NCBI GenBank assembly: GCA_036365515.1
Contig: CM070874.1
Span: 160,457,297 to 160,521,296, forward strand
Direction: 5' to 3'
DNA length: 64,000 nucleotides
Source: Torymus aiolomorphi
Taxonomy: Eukaryota; Arthropoda; Insecta; Hymenoptera; Torymidae
In this document: positions 23,564 to 33,107 of the stretch, in pieces
How positions within the stretch are numbered: the first letter of the stretch is position 1
How the letters are laid out: each line of letters begins with the position of its first letter
Notes under the pieces: model-generated
Database searches by the model: none
The model's input: only the letters and a program-made list of their open reading frames with translations
Told to the model about the DNA's origin: nothing
Program-made: the position numbers and the translations under genes

Positions 23564-23568
<5 letters not shown>
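23321..23568 (+). repeat. Core-motif unit 7 (word CTCCTCAAAGTGCCCAATT)
   Basis: An inverted word AATTGGGCACTTTGAGGAG (23329-23347) is followed by CCCAGAG, the core variant TGACTAAAGAAATCAA (23380-23395), CTCTCTGGGTACC, and five forward copies of the word, the first at 23425-23443. It is the clearest case of one inverted and several forward copies. TA runs bound it. Confidence 0.85.
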
Positions 23569-23606
<38 letters not shown>

Positions 23607-23609
23607 ATA

Positions 23610-24850
23610 TATATACCCCCTCCCCTAGGCGCTGCAGGTCCTTGACGAGTGTCACGTAGCTGGATGTAGGTGCGCGTCCTGGTGGGGAGGCTTCTGAAAG
23701 TTCTTGTCCTGTATGAATGAGGCGATCCCGGTAGGGGTCAGTCCAGGCGATTGGGAGGCGGTGTCGACGGATACTGTCCAAGTGGCTGTAGGGGGCAGCC
23801 CCCGGGACAAGACCGCCTCAGCTGAATCCGAGGCAGGACAGCAGCCCTCTCAGCCAACCAAGAAGTAGCCCTCCAGTCGTGGTTGTGGTGGTTCAGTCTG
23901 GCTGGGTGCATCTAATCACCAACGGGCATCGGGGCGGCGACCCCGTTTCACACGAATGTACACTCTTCATACACACCACAGATACACACAAACTGCGGGT
24001 TACCTACCTCTGTGACCGGGCGGGTGGCGAGGGCACTGAAGGGCGCTGTTTTCGGGTCGAGGGCGAGGGTACAGCCTAAAACTGTGGATGACACTCCCAG
24101 GCCGCCGGATAGTACAGGGGCCCGAAGCTATCTAGCCAATCTGCTCTGGCTACCCTATCAGCCGGTGTAAAATCTCCCCTTGTGTAGCAGTGCTGAATGG
24201 CATCCAGATAGGATCATGCTGCATGAGGGGGGATGCTATGTCCAAGGCCACGCCCTCGGCCTGGGTGGCATCCGTAGGGCGCTTTCTCGTTCTCCTCATG
24301 CTCGGTCGTGGATGGGGGGCTAAGCCGACCACCCACACATAGAGATCCAATTCAGCCCACCCACATACCCAAAATGAGTAAAGAAAAGAAAGAAAAAAGT
24401 ATAAATGTGTCAAACGTAAGGTTGGGCTCCCTAGCTCTCAACAAAGGTACGAGGCATCGGAAAATGCATCCACCGCTCGGGGGTCTGGCCAATCGGATGG
24501 TAATACCGAGGGGGCGACAGGTAGTGAAGACGGCAGGGCGTCCGGGCAGCATTTGCAGGCCGTCGACAATACCGGCGTTGCTTACAACGTTACTTCTTCC
24601 GGGGAGATGGCTCCGGTAGGAGAGGATGGACCGGCGAATGCACTTTTGGACACCAATACCGCCATCCCCAAATCCGGGGTCTGTCTCCCATTGAAGGGGA
24701 TAAGACAGGTAACAAGCACAGGAAGAACCCCTCGGAGCGGCATGGCGCCGTCATAGGAGGGACTCCAGAGGAGGCCGTTCAGACGACGATGCGCCGATGA
24801 CACCGGGAAAGAGGTGTCATTCGGACAGCTCCACCCCGAGGGAGGTTAAG
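23610..24850 (+). pseudogene. GC-rich remnant, possibly 5' region/ORF1 of a non-LTR retrotransposon
   Basis: The base composition changes sharply to GC-rich. A rightward frame opens near 24374 (MSKEKKEKSINVSN). With frame changes it continues through low-complexity, polar sequence rich in Gly, Ser, Asp and Thr (for example DNTGVAYNVTSSGEMAPVGE, about 24553-24756), the style of non-LTR ORF1 leaders. I see no zinc knuckles. The same-strand non-LTR 3' half at 45.1-47.9 kb lies just beyond the Polinton, so both could be pieces of one interrupted copy. That link is inference only. Confidence 0.3.
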
Positions 24851-24851
24851 A

Positions 24852-25147
24852 TTAGTATATGGACTGGTATAGCGAGATATATCATATTACAAGGGGGGTG
24901 GGGGGGGGCGCCCCGTGGCGGCGCCGCGGGTGGGGTCATTAAGTTAAGTGTTATGTAAACAGTAGCTGCACTGTAGCTAATGACCCATGTTAAGGGCCCA
25001 TGTCAATGGGGCTATTGTTTTCAAAACCGCTACTGTTTTGTAAACAAGCCACCCATTAGCAATTGGTAATTAGCTACTGTTTACATAACAGTTATACCCT
25101 CTTGACACCTCTGTGTAATATGATACGCGCTATACCAGTCCATGTAC

Positions 25148-25148
<1 letters not shown>
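24852..25148. repeat. Foldback (imperfect inverted repeat) of ~300 bp
   Basis: AGTATATGGACTGG with TATAGCG at 24852 faces CGCTATACCAGTCC and ATGTACT ending at 25148. Inside, GTTATGTAAACAGTAGCT (near 24951) faces AGCTACTGTTTACATAAC (near 25072). The centre is G-rich, then moderately AT-rich. A third copy of the outer arm, followed by AG repeats as at 25148, lies at 25345-25371. It starts with AG and ends with CT. Confidence 0.6.
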
Positions 25149-25190
<42 letters not shown>

Positions 25191-25290
25191 CACGCACACA
25201 TCCACCCACCCACCCACAGAGAGAGATGGCGCTCGCACCCACCCACCCACCCACCCCACACACACACACACCCACATCCACACATCCACC

Positions 25291-25334
<44 letters not shown>

Positions 25335-25391
25335 GAGAGAGGGGGTACGCGCCATAACAGTCCATGTACTAGAGAGAGAGAGAGAGAGAGA
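25148..25391. repeat. AG microsatellites with CCCA/CA low-complexity DNA
   Basis: AG runs at 25148-25186, 25296-25340 and 25371-25391 alternate with CCCACCCACC and CACACA stretches. Open frames here are simple-sequence artefacts. This may be the left end of the Polinton, mirrored by the CT tract at 44781, but I could not match terminal repeats. Confidence 0.6.
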
Positions 25392-25516
25392 TCCTTTGTG
25401 TGGTGCAGGTATGCGTCAGCATCCCTACTCCATCGTTGGTCCGTCGAACTGCGCAGCGGGGGTCCCAAGTGGTCAAAGTATAAGAAATAGTTTAGTATAC
25501 GTAATAATGAGTTTAT

Positions 25517-25532
25517 GGCCCTGAAAAGGGCC
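25517..25532 (-). promoter_or_regulatory. Histone-type 3' stem-loop motif
   Basis: The minus strand reads GGCCCTTTTCAGGGCC: a 6 bp stem, loop TTTC, and the AGGGCC side, which matches the replication-dependent histone mRNA stem-loop consensus. It lies about 350 bases beyond the stop of the last leftward Polinton gene. No purine-rich downstream element is obvious. Function is inferred only; an identical 16-mer occurs at 50141. Confidence 0.5.
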
Positions 25533-25878
25533 GTTTTTGTGTTAAGTTTTAATTACATCGTGAATAACCTTGTTTGTTGGGAAAGGAATTGGTATTGGTG
25601 AAAAAAGATTTATATCGCGATGAATCTTTATCCGTCGACGAATAATCTTTCTTTTCTTTATCTATGAGAGGCTGTTTATCCTCTGATGTCTACTTGCTAA
25701 ATGGCGGACCCATGATGTGTGCTCTGTGAAGGTTGCAGTCCTTCTGCTCTCGCGCCGATGCTACTATTAGCTTATATGTAAGGCCAAGTGATTGATGGTG
25801 GATGGGGATAGAGCGGAAGAGTAGAGGCTATAAAATAATGAAGAAGAAGGCAATTCAATTAAAATTTGTATTTAGTGA

Positions 25879-26817
25879 TTAATTATTAACAGTCTCGTAT
25901 ACATATTTTTCTAGTGTCGGTAAATAAAGACATTTTATTTCTACAAATAGTCTATCCACATTCGAATTACCAAAGTTTGAATAAATCATCCGGTTTTTTA
26001 CATTAGATATTAATTCGTCTTTGTGGTCGTTGAAAAGTTTAAGAAATGTGGACCCGTCGAAACATTTATCAAGTTCGCGACTGTTCTCGTGCATTTTCAA
26101 ACTGTCTATCATTACATCATACATGACATTAACATACGTGAACGTATCCTCTAACTCGCGAAGACGAAACTCTATACACTCGCGCATGCTTTTTAATATT
26201 AGAAAAGTACGTCGCATGATCACAACACTTAGAAGACTCTCAACTTTTCTCTTCTTTCGCGCCGGTGCACTCTCGTCATCGTCGTTGTCATCTGCGTCGA
26301 CGGCCGTGATGATTGACTCTGTATCGATGCGCAATCCGTCGTTGGTATCCCAATCTTGCGCCTCATGCTGATACCGGCGCCGGCTCCGTAATGACACAGG
26401 CTCCACTGTTCTCTTTTTCTGATTGATTCCCAGTACTCTCGAGTTATAAGCGGTAGTCAAATTAATCTCGTGCTCAGTTAGGTCGATTTTTGTAAACTCC
26501 TGCTTGTGCCCGTACAGATGATACATTACTGCAGGAAAATGTGTGGTGAATTCCTCCCACGCTGTGATTTCCATTGTTACGTATTTGCGTGGCGAAGTAT
26601 CACCACCGAATTGAATCACTGCACGGAAATGCCCACCGTAATATTGCAATTCAAGGTATGCAAATTTCGAGTGAGACTTATTGAGCGCGTAACGTGTGTT
26701 AAAAAGCAAGTTTTGCGGAAGATCGTCGTGATTCATTTTGAAATAGCTGTCACAAACTTGTTTTAAAAAAGAAATACTAATGCTCATGGCTGAAGCAATG
26801 TCGTTGTACGAGTACAC
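25879..26817 (-). CDS. Unknown Polinton-borne protein, possible PC4-like ssDNA-binding fold
   Basis: This is an intact 312-residue leftward frame, the leftmost Polinton gene. I do not recognise the full protein. Residues 51-103 (KFAYLELQYYGGHFRAVIQF, then RKYVTMEITAWEEF and a helix) look like four beta strands followed by an amphipathic helix, the pattern of the PC4/Sub1 single-stranded DNA-binding family. The middle (about 150-200) is charged, with an acidic DADDNDDDE run and a basic RKKRKV nuclear-localisation-like patch. The C-terminal 110 residues are probably helical. The start ATG at 26817 is 3 bases from a long GT repeat, so the true start could lie beyond it. The reading frame survives although neighbouring genes have decayed. 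Confidence 0.6.
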   Translation of the reverse strand: MYSYNDIASAMSISISFLKQVCDSYFKMNHDDLPQNLLFNTRYALNKSHSKFAYLELQYYGGHFRAVIQFGGDTSPRKYVTMEITAWEEFTTHFPAVMYHLYGHKQEFTKIDLTEHEINLTTAYNSRVLGINQKKRTVEPVSLRSRRRYQHEAQDWDTNDGLRIDTESIITAVDADDNDDDESAPARKKRKVESLLSVVIMRRTFLILKSMRECIEFRLRELEDTFTYVNVMYDVMIDSLKMHENSRELDKCFDGSTFLKLFNDHKDELISNVKNRMIYSNFGNSNVDRLFVEIKCLYLPTLEKYVYETVNN

Positions 26818-28127
<1,310 letters not shown>

Positions 28128-28667
28128 TTAATAATGAGTCATTGGCCTACATGCCTGAGTGCACGAGCCGCACCCTTGTGAAGTAGCATGCGGGAAATTG
28201 TACGCACGTCTTTCTTTTTTTAATTTTTTGTTCTTTATAACGTTATAAAATTTAGCAGCTATTTTGTCGTTGGCGCGAGCATCCGTCGTAAAGATGTTAC
28301 AAAATTTTCGTAAAGTAAACCCACTACACATAAAATGCAAAAACATGACGCAATATTCATCGCACACTTTAGAATCGAAACTTTGCAACTTCTTCTTGTT
28401 CCACCTGAACCACTTGCAATTTCTTCTGAGTCGATCGAGATGATGTCGCGACGATGGTGGTAGTCCATAACTATCGAAATAGGTACCTCTTGCATGACTA
28501 TCTATGTAGAAAGCTACCCAATGAGAGCCGGGCTTGTCCGCTGTGTCGAGATTTGCAATGACCGCCGATGGACGGCTCAACCGGCTTAGTATGTGATTGG
28601 CTGCATAAACTCCGAGCGAATTAGCAGAGAGGCCGCAGATGGCTCGCGTTATTTCATTCGTGTTCAT
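28128..28667 (-). CDS. Adenain-type cysteine protease (Polinton PRO)
   Basis: This 179-residue protein would mature virion proteins by cleavage. Features of the adenovirus-protease/Ulp1-like fold are visible: GSHWVAFYID with catalytic His49, TYFDSYGLPP with Asp65, Gln95 of the oxyanion hole (KKLQSFDSK), and Cys102 in VCDEYCVMFLHF. The CG usual after the cysteine reads CD here. Length fits the family's catalytic core. The frame is complete from ATG to stop. It begins 9 bases after the stop of the upstream nuclease-like gene, typical of the tight packing in these elements. The C-terminus ends in a Cys-rich tail (GCGSCTQAC) that I cannot assign. Confidence 0.85.
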   Translation of the reverse strand: MNTNEITRAICGLSANSLGVYAANHILSRLSRPSAVIANLDTADKPGSHWVAFYIDSHARGTYFDSYGLPPSSRHHLDRLRRNCKWFRWNKKKLQSFDSKVCDEYCVMFLHFMCSGFTLRKFCNIFTTDARANDKIAAKFYNVIKNKKLKKERRAYNFPHATSQGCGSCTQACRPMTHY

Positions 28668-28675
28668 TTTTTTTT

Positions 28676-29317
28676 TCAGTCAGAGGATGTGTCGCCCTCG
28701 ATGGCTGAGTAGTATATGTCATTATTATCGCTGCTGTCACTATTTGTATCTCTTTGCTCGTAAACTGCTGCAAGGAACATTTCACTTTCCACTTTTTCTT
28801 TAGGAAGCGCTTTCCATTTTGCAGGAAGTATCGAGCGCAGCCACTTTTTTAGCTGATGAACTTTGTAAAGAGCACAAAACTCTTTTTTGGCCAAAATGAT
28901 TTTGGCTGAATGCGTGGCGCACAGTGTATTGTCTGGGAACATTTTGTTGAGCTTTTTAAACGATGGTGAATTAAATTTTTCCAAGTTGATGACGCTGCGT
29001 CCGAAAAGCGCTTCGATGTACGGGGCCTTCTCCTCGCCGCGCACAAAAATTCTTCGCAATACTCTGACAATGTTGTAAAGATGCCGATGTAGTTGACGAA
29101 GCGTTACTTCGCCGTCAAACCAATGAACACCGTGAATTTCGACGGCTAGAAAGGTGTTTGTCACTTTGACATCGTCCGGTAAGTCGGCAAAACTATGCGG
29201 TGCTTGCACTATCCAATGATCACTAATTTTCTTTTGCAGGCACGGGATAGCTACTTCCTTTGGCAGAAACTTTTTTTCCGAATCACGAAAACCTTGAATA
29301 TCGATTACGTAGTCCAT
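28676..29317 (-). CDS. Conserved Polinton-associated protein, probable RNase H-like nuclease fold
   Basis: I choose the start at 29317 (MDYVIDIQGFRDSEKKF); the frame opens further upstream, but that part looks like leader sequence. The 213-residue protein has DIQGF, KEVAIPCLQ, a WFDGEVTLRQL block, YVKG-like VRGEEKAPYIEALF, and a C-terminal CATHSAK...CALYKVHQLKKWL patch that may bind zinc. This arrangement recurs in uncharacterised proteins found with Polintons and other arthropod mobile elements; a nuclease-type RNase H-like fold (early Asp-x-x-Gly, then Lys-Glu) is my inference. The acidic tail is DSSDNNDIYYSAIEGD. The frame is intact and ends 9 bases before the protease gene. Confidence 0.6.
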   Translation of the reverse strand: MDYVIDIQGFRDSEKKFLPKEVAIPCLQKKISDHWIVQAPHSFADLPDDVKVTNTFLAVEIHGVHWFDGEVTLRQLHRHLYNIVRVLRRIFVRGEEKAPYIEALFGRSVINLEKFNSPSFKKLNKMFPDNTLCATHSAKIILAKKEFCALYKVHQLKKWLRSILPAKWKALPKEKVESEMFLAAVYEQRDTNSDSSDNNDIYYSAIEGDTSSD

Positions 29318-29473
29318 TTTGTGTAGAGACACGTGTTCGTGTGTAAGAGAAAAAGCGAAGTGACGCGCGAGAGAGCGTCGCATGTGAGCGCCACGCTTCC
29401 CCCTCCACTTTTTATGACTGTGGCAATGTGACACGTAGCGCCTCTGCAGGCCCGTCGTCTTCTGCTCTTGCAC

Positions 29474-29690
29474 TTAGGCGCTGAAATCCGTTAAAATTTG
29501 TCGAGTGGAATCGATTTTGAAAACGTTATCGTACACTGCGTAGACAATGCAGTTTATTGTAACAATCGGCGCCGTCGCGAAGCCCACTTCGATACGCACA
29601 CTGCCCGAGCGTACGAGGTTCCAATGACAGTGGTAATGCGCTGATAAATCGGGTGTGAGATCGAATGCCGTAAGAAAATACCCCATTGAA
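29474..29690 (-). pseudogene. Major capsid protein, C-terminal part (separated by insertion)
   Basis: About 70 residues (FLTAFDLTPDLSAHYH, SGSVRIEVGFATAP, YAVYDNVFKIDS) match the C-terminal jelly-roll end of the Polinton major capsid protein. The rest of the gene resumes on the far side of a Penelope-like element, at 31459. The segment stops at 29474 as expected for the natural C-terminus. Confidence 0.8.
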
Positions 29691-31098
29691 TAAAATTCAT
29701 AAAACCGATATACCGTTAAGACCGATCATTTCAACTATTGGTAGCCCAACGCATTTCTTATCAAAAACTATTCTCAATGAATTAAAAACCTGCATACCAG
29801 TGCCACACTCACATATCGACAATAGTTTCATATTAAAAAAGAAAATAAAAGAGGTTGTTATTCCTGATGAGTATGTGTTAATATCATTAGATGTCAACTC
29901 TTTGTTTACCAACATTCCTTGTGAATCGGTTTTACAAAGTTTAGATGGACGCTTTACATACATTCACAATAATTGCAGAATTCCGTTTGATGAAATTCGG
30001 AATGCAGTTAAATTCTTATTTGATAACACCTTTTTCACTTTTAATGACACCATATATAAACAAATATTTGGCACACCTATGGGATCACCCATCTCTCCCT
30101 TATTTGCTGACATAGTCATGGAAAATCTTGAAAACGACTGTTTAGACACACTAAAAAGAAAATACAATATTGTCCCTCTCTTCTACTTTAGATATGTTGA
30201 TGACATATTATTATGCATTAGAAAAGATTATTTGGAATTAACTTTAAATATTTTTAATAATTATAATGAACACTTAAAATTTACACATGAAATAGAAGTT
30301 AATAATCAAATAAACTTTTTGGATATCACCCTCATCAGATCAAACAACAAAATAATTACAAATTGGTACCAAAAACCAATGGCATCCGAAAGATTATTAA
30401 ATTATAACTCTAACCACACAGTACAACAAAAAAGAAATATTATTTCTAACTTAGTGGATAGAGCGATTCTGTTATCTAATGAAGAATTCCATAATATTAA
30501 CATTCGTAAAATTAGACAAATACTGTCCTTAAATGACTATCCTAAAACATTCATAGACAATTGCATTCACAACAGACTTCGCAAAATAAAATACTCCAAC
30601 AAAACGACATCGTCCAACAGGGATCTCCAACCTATTGTTTCTATTCCATTCCAAGAAGAATTTTTTCATAAATGTAGTAGAATTCTTTCCAAACACAATA
30701 TACGCACGGTGCCACTCATCAATAAAAAACTTAATAACGTTATTAAGCTTGGGAAGGATAAACTTGAAAAAATGAATACGTGTGGGGTTGTATATAAGAT
30801 CAACTGCAAGACCTGTCCTGCTACATATGTGGGAGAAACTAAAAGAGCTTTAAAAATTCGAATCAAAGAACATGAAAAAGATAAGAAAGACAAATCCATG
30901 ATAGCTGTACATGCTCAAAACAATTCCCACATTATAGATTGGGAGAATACACAAATATTGGATAAAGAAGTTGATTACAAAAAACGAAAAATTTCAGAAA
31001 TGATTTACATCAATAGTACAAAAAATACAGTTAACAAAACAGAGGATACACAAAATTTAAATAATGTATACAAATCGCTCTTTAACTTTCTATTATGA
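29691..31098 (+). CDS. Penelope-like reverse transcriptase with GIY-YIG endonuclease (5' truncated)
   Basis: About 470 codons are open. Reverse transcriptase blocks appear in order: LRPIISTIGSPTHFLSK, LISLDVNSLFTNIP with the first catalytic Asp near residue 69, GTPMGSPISPLFADIVMENL, and FRYVDDILL with the YVDD box at about 170-173. The C-terminal GIY-YIG nuclease follows (VVYKINCKTCPATYVGETKR, then RIKEHEKDKK, residues ~366-400), which defines the canonical endonuclease-bearing Penelope class. The N-terminal part is missing at the insertion junction, so no natural start codon is present. No internal stop or frameshift is seen, which suggests a fairly recent insertion. Confidence 0.9.
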
Positions 31099-31318
31099 CT
31101 TTATATATGTAAGCAAACTGACTCGTATATATATAAGTAGAGATGTGTATGGTTTTCCACAACATTCACTTTATTCGTTCGACGTTGCTAATAAAGTCAT
31201 CTTTTATTAGCATAGATTTTTTGTTGTGGTAAGCCTGGTCTAATTATTATTGTTAATTTATTATCTCTGTTTAATTGTAAAATAAATTCTAACCATTTTG
31301 TATATCTTTTTAATAAAG

Positions 31319-31358
31319 CCTGAAGAGGTCAGTAATCAAGCTGACGAAACGTCGCACA
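31319..31358 (+). ncRNA. Hammerhead-ribozyme-like motif in the Penelope 3' region
   Basis: CCTGAAGAG is followed by GTCAG, an 8-base loop, CTGAC and GAAACGTC. CUGAAGA and GAAAC match the two conserved hammerhead core strands, with GUCAG/CUGAC as stem II. Penelope-like elements are known to carry minimal hammerheads here. One extra G next to the core and unchecked stems I and III keep this provisional. Confidence 0.55.
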
Positions 31359-31458
31359 AGCTACAATTGTGTTTTCTTTCTACGTATTGGCCCTCACAGG
31401 ATCCCATATATATTACTATTTTTCACATTAACAATGGAGGGTGCTTCTATCAACTTTA

Positions 31459-32593
31459 ACCCCATTGAATAGTTGTAACGGTTTATGCCTAGGCCCTCAT
31501 TGAGCAAATGTATCCCTGTGCCTGAGTAGAGTGTTTGGAATGCCTCGATAAACGTTGCGCTGTTGCCTGTAAAGTGCGGTTGTAACGGTTTGCTTGGTAT
31601 TTGAACCCCGTCGATATATAGCGAGAGATAATTTATGTCAAAGTGTTGAAAGTTGAATGGGTTTAGCGCTCAATTTCCATTGAACGCTTTGTTATCGACG
31701 AAACCGATGATTATACGTTTCGGCAGTTGACTAAGAATCGCATTATCAATGCTATCGCCTAGTATACCAGTGTGAAGCGTAAATGTTTTCACCTCGACAC
31801 GCGTAATGGGGTATTTGGCTGTTGCTTTGGCCAGTGTATTGGCGTGTGCGATCAAAATACCGGGATTTATCTTGACACGCCGAACAATGAGGGTAGCTTC
31901 TTTTATTTTTATTCCGAATCGGCCGTCGTTTGTGGAATCCATCAGGCAAAATGCATCCTTATTACGCACCAGATGCACTCTCATTTCGATGCCATTGATG
32001 AGCATTTTATTCTGATTAAACAAGTCGCAGTGGAGATGTCCAATCATATCGAATGCACGACCCTCTTTCGTAAAATATTGCCTCTGAACGAGGCCTTTGT
32101 TCGAACCGATTGCTTGATTTTCCGGCGCGCCCTCCATACAGCCGGGTGTATCATCGTACCAGAGGCTCGCGGTGAGATGACATTCTTTGGCAGCGGCGGA
32201 ATAGTTCAGCAGTGGCTCTATGTAAGCTCTGTACGCGTACATGTTGTTGGGCGGTGAGGCGAGCTTTTGATTGAGAAAAATATCGATTTGATTGAACATT
32301 GAATGAAGAAGATTGTTTACAGGGCCAACTTTTAGATTTGTGTCGACATCGTCGTTGGGGAGTATTTGTGCCTTGACAAAGAGCATGGTGTGTGCGAGAT
32401 CGATGTAATGCTCGCTGGCACTAGGTGCGAGGAATTCGATGGGCGCATCGCCCTCGTCGCTGATCGAAGAGACGGGCTTATAGTTCAAAAATCTGCTGCC
32501 CTCGATGGTGGTTTGAGTAGATGGGAGGGAGAAAAGATCGAGTTCGCTCGACATACACTCTGACGAGTGAGAGTGCAAGAAAGACATTTTCAA
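31459..32593 (-). pseudogene. Polinton major capsid protein, N-terminal and central part
   Basis: This gene encodes the double-jelly-roll shell protein of Polinton virions. The first 307 residues are open (31670-32593), with FLAPSASEHYIDLAHTMLFV, NLLHSMFNQIDIFLNQKL, YRAYIEPLLNYSAAAKE, and the RRVKINPGIL block near residue 240. An in-frame TGA at 31670 follows. Homologous sequence continues in the same frame downstream to the Penelope insertion at 31459, and the C-terminal end is found at 29474-29690. Two independent lesions (nonsense and insertion) therefore inactivate it. The start codon lies 4 bases after the stop of the upstream basic-protein gene. Confidence 0.85.
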
Positions 32594-32596
32594 GAT

Positions 32597-33106
32597 TTAT
32601 TTTGGACTGAAAATATCGTTAATGTCTCGAAAAGCAGGCGTTTTCCGCGTTCTCCTGCTCGCTTTACGAGTCTTGCACGGTGCGGCTGTCAATTTTTTCT
32701 TACGCTTGGTCCGCGAGGTGCGGGCGCTTGCACGTGCCTTTGTCAACTGCCGTTGCTGTTTGACGCGCCTGGTAGTTTTATACCCTGACCCCTTCATGAT
32801 TTCGCTAATTATCTCTGCCGCTTTTCTTTTGAGATGGCGTCCCGATTCTCCGGCTCTCGATTTTATGGCCTCCTTGAAATTGACACTATTGTTTGTGACA
32901 TCGTCTATGATTTTCATACCTGCGCGCAAGGTCTCTTTCCCGAAGGCCTTAGCGACACTCCTGACGTATGGCAGAATGCGGCGAAAGGGGCCCCCCAACC
33001 AAGAGCCAACACCGCGCCCTCTCTGAAAGGCCGAGCCAGCGAAAACGCTTCTTACCCCACTCCCGCCACCTATCTGCTCATCGTAGTATCTAGTATAATG
33101 AGACAT
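32597..33106 (-). CDS. Basic virion-type protein (Polinton conserved small protein)
   Basis: The 169-residue protein begins with a Gly-rich segment (YYDEQIGGGSGVRSVFAGSA, then GRGVGSWLGGPFRRILPYV) and a predicted amphipathic helix. The C-terminal half is strongly basic (RRVKQQRQLTKARASARTSR, KRKKKLTAAPCK). Polintons of animals carry a protein of this design between the penton and major capsid genes. By analogy with adenovirus internal proteins it may bind DNA or line the shell, which I infer only from composition and position. It starts 1 base after the natural stop of the penton frame and ends 3 bases before the capsid start. The frame is intact. Confidence 0.7.
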   Translation of the reverse strand: MSHYTRYYDEQIGGGSGVRSVFAGSAFQRGRGVGSWLGGPFRRILPYVRSVAKAFGKETLRAGMKIIDDVTNNSVNFKEAIKSRAGESGRHLKRKAAEIISEIMKGSGYKTTRRVKQQRQLTKARASARTSRTKRKKKLTAAPCKTRKASRRTRKTPAFRDINDIFSPK

Positions 33107-33107
33107 C

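Larger units (their letters stand above)
29691..31458 (+). mobile_element. 5'-truncated Penelope-like retroelement inserted in the capsid gene
   Basis: A 13 bp sequence, ACCCCATTGAATA, occurs at both edges (29678-29690 and 31459-31471) and reads as a target-site duplication. The insertion contains one rightward reverse transcriptase/GIY-YIG frame that starts abruptly inside the enzyme, so the copy is 5' truncated. It ends with ~350 bases of 3' sequence including a hammerhead-like motif at 31319-31358. It lies opposite in strand to the capsid gene it interrupts. Confidence 0.9.

Noticed and set aside
22782..23568. Resemblance of the repeated words to a CRISPR array
   Set aside because: Words are 11-19 bp, spacers are not uniform, one copy is inverted, no cas genes exist, and the genome is clearly animal.
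25092..25524. Open frames across AG, CCCA and CA repeats as a low-complexity protein
   Set aside because: All frames in the region are open only because of the simple repeats.
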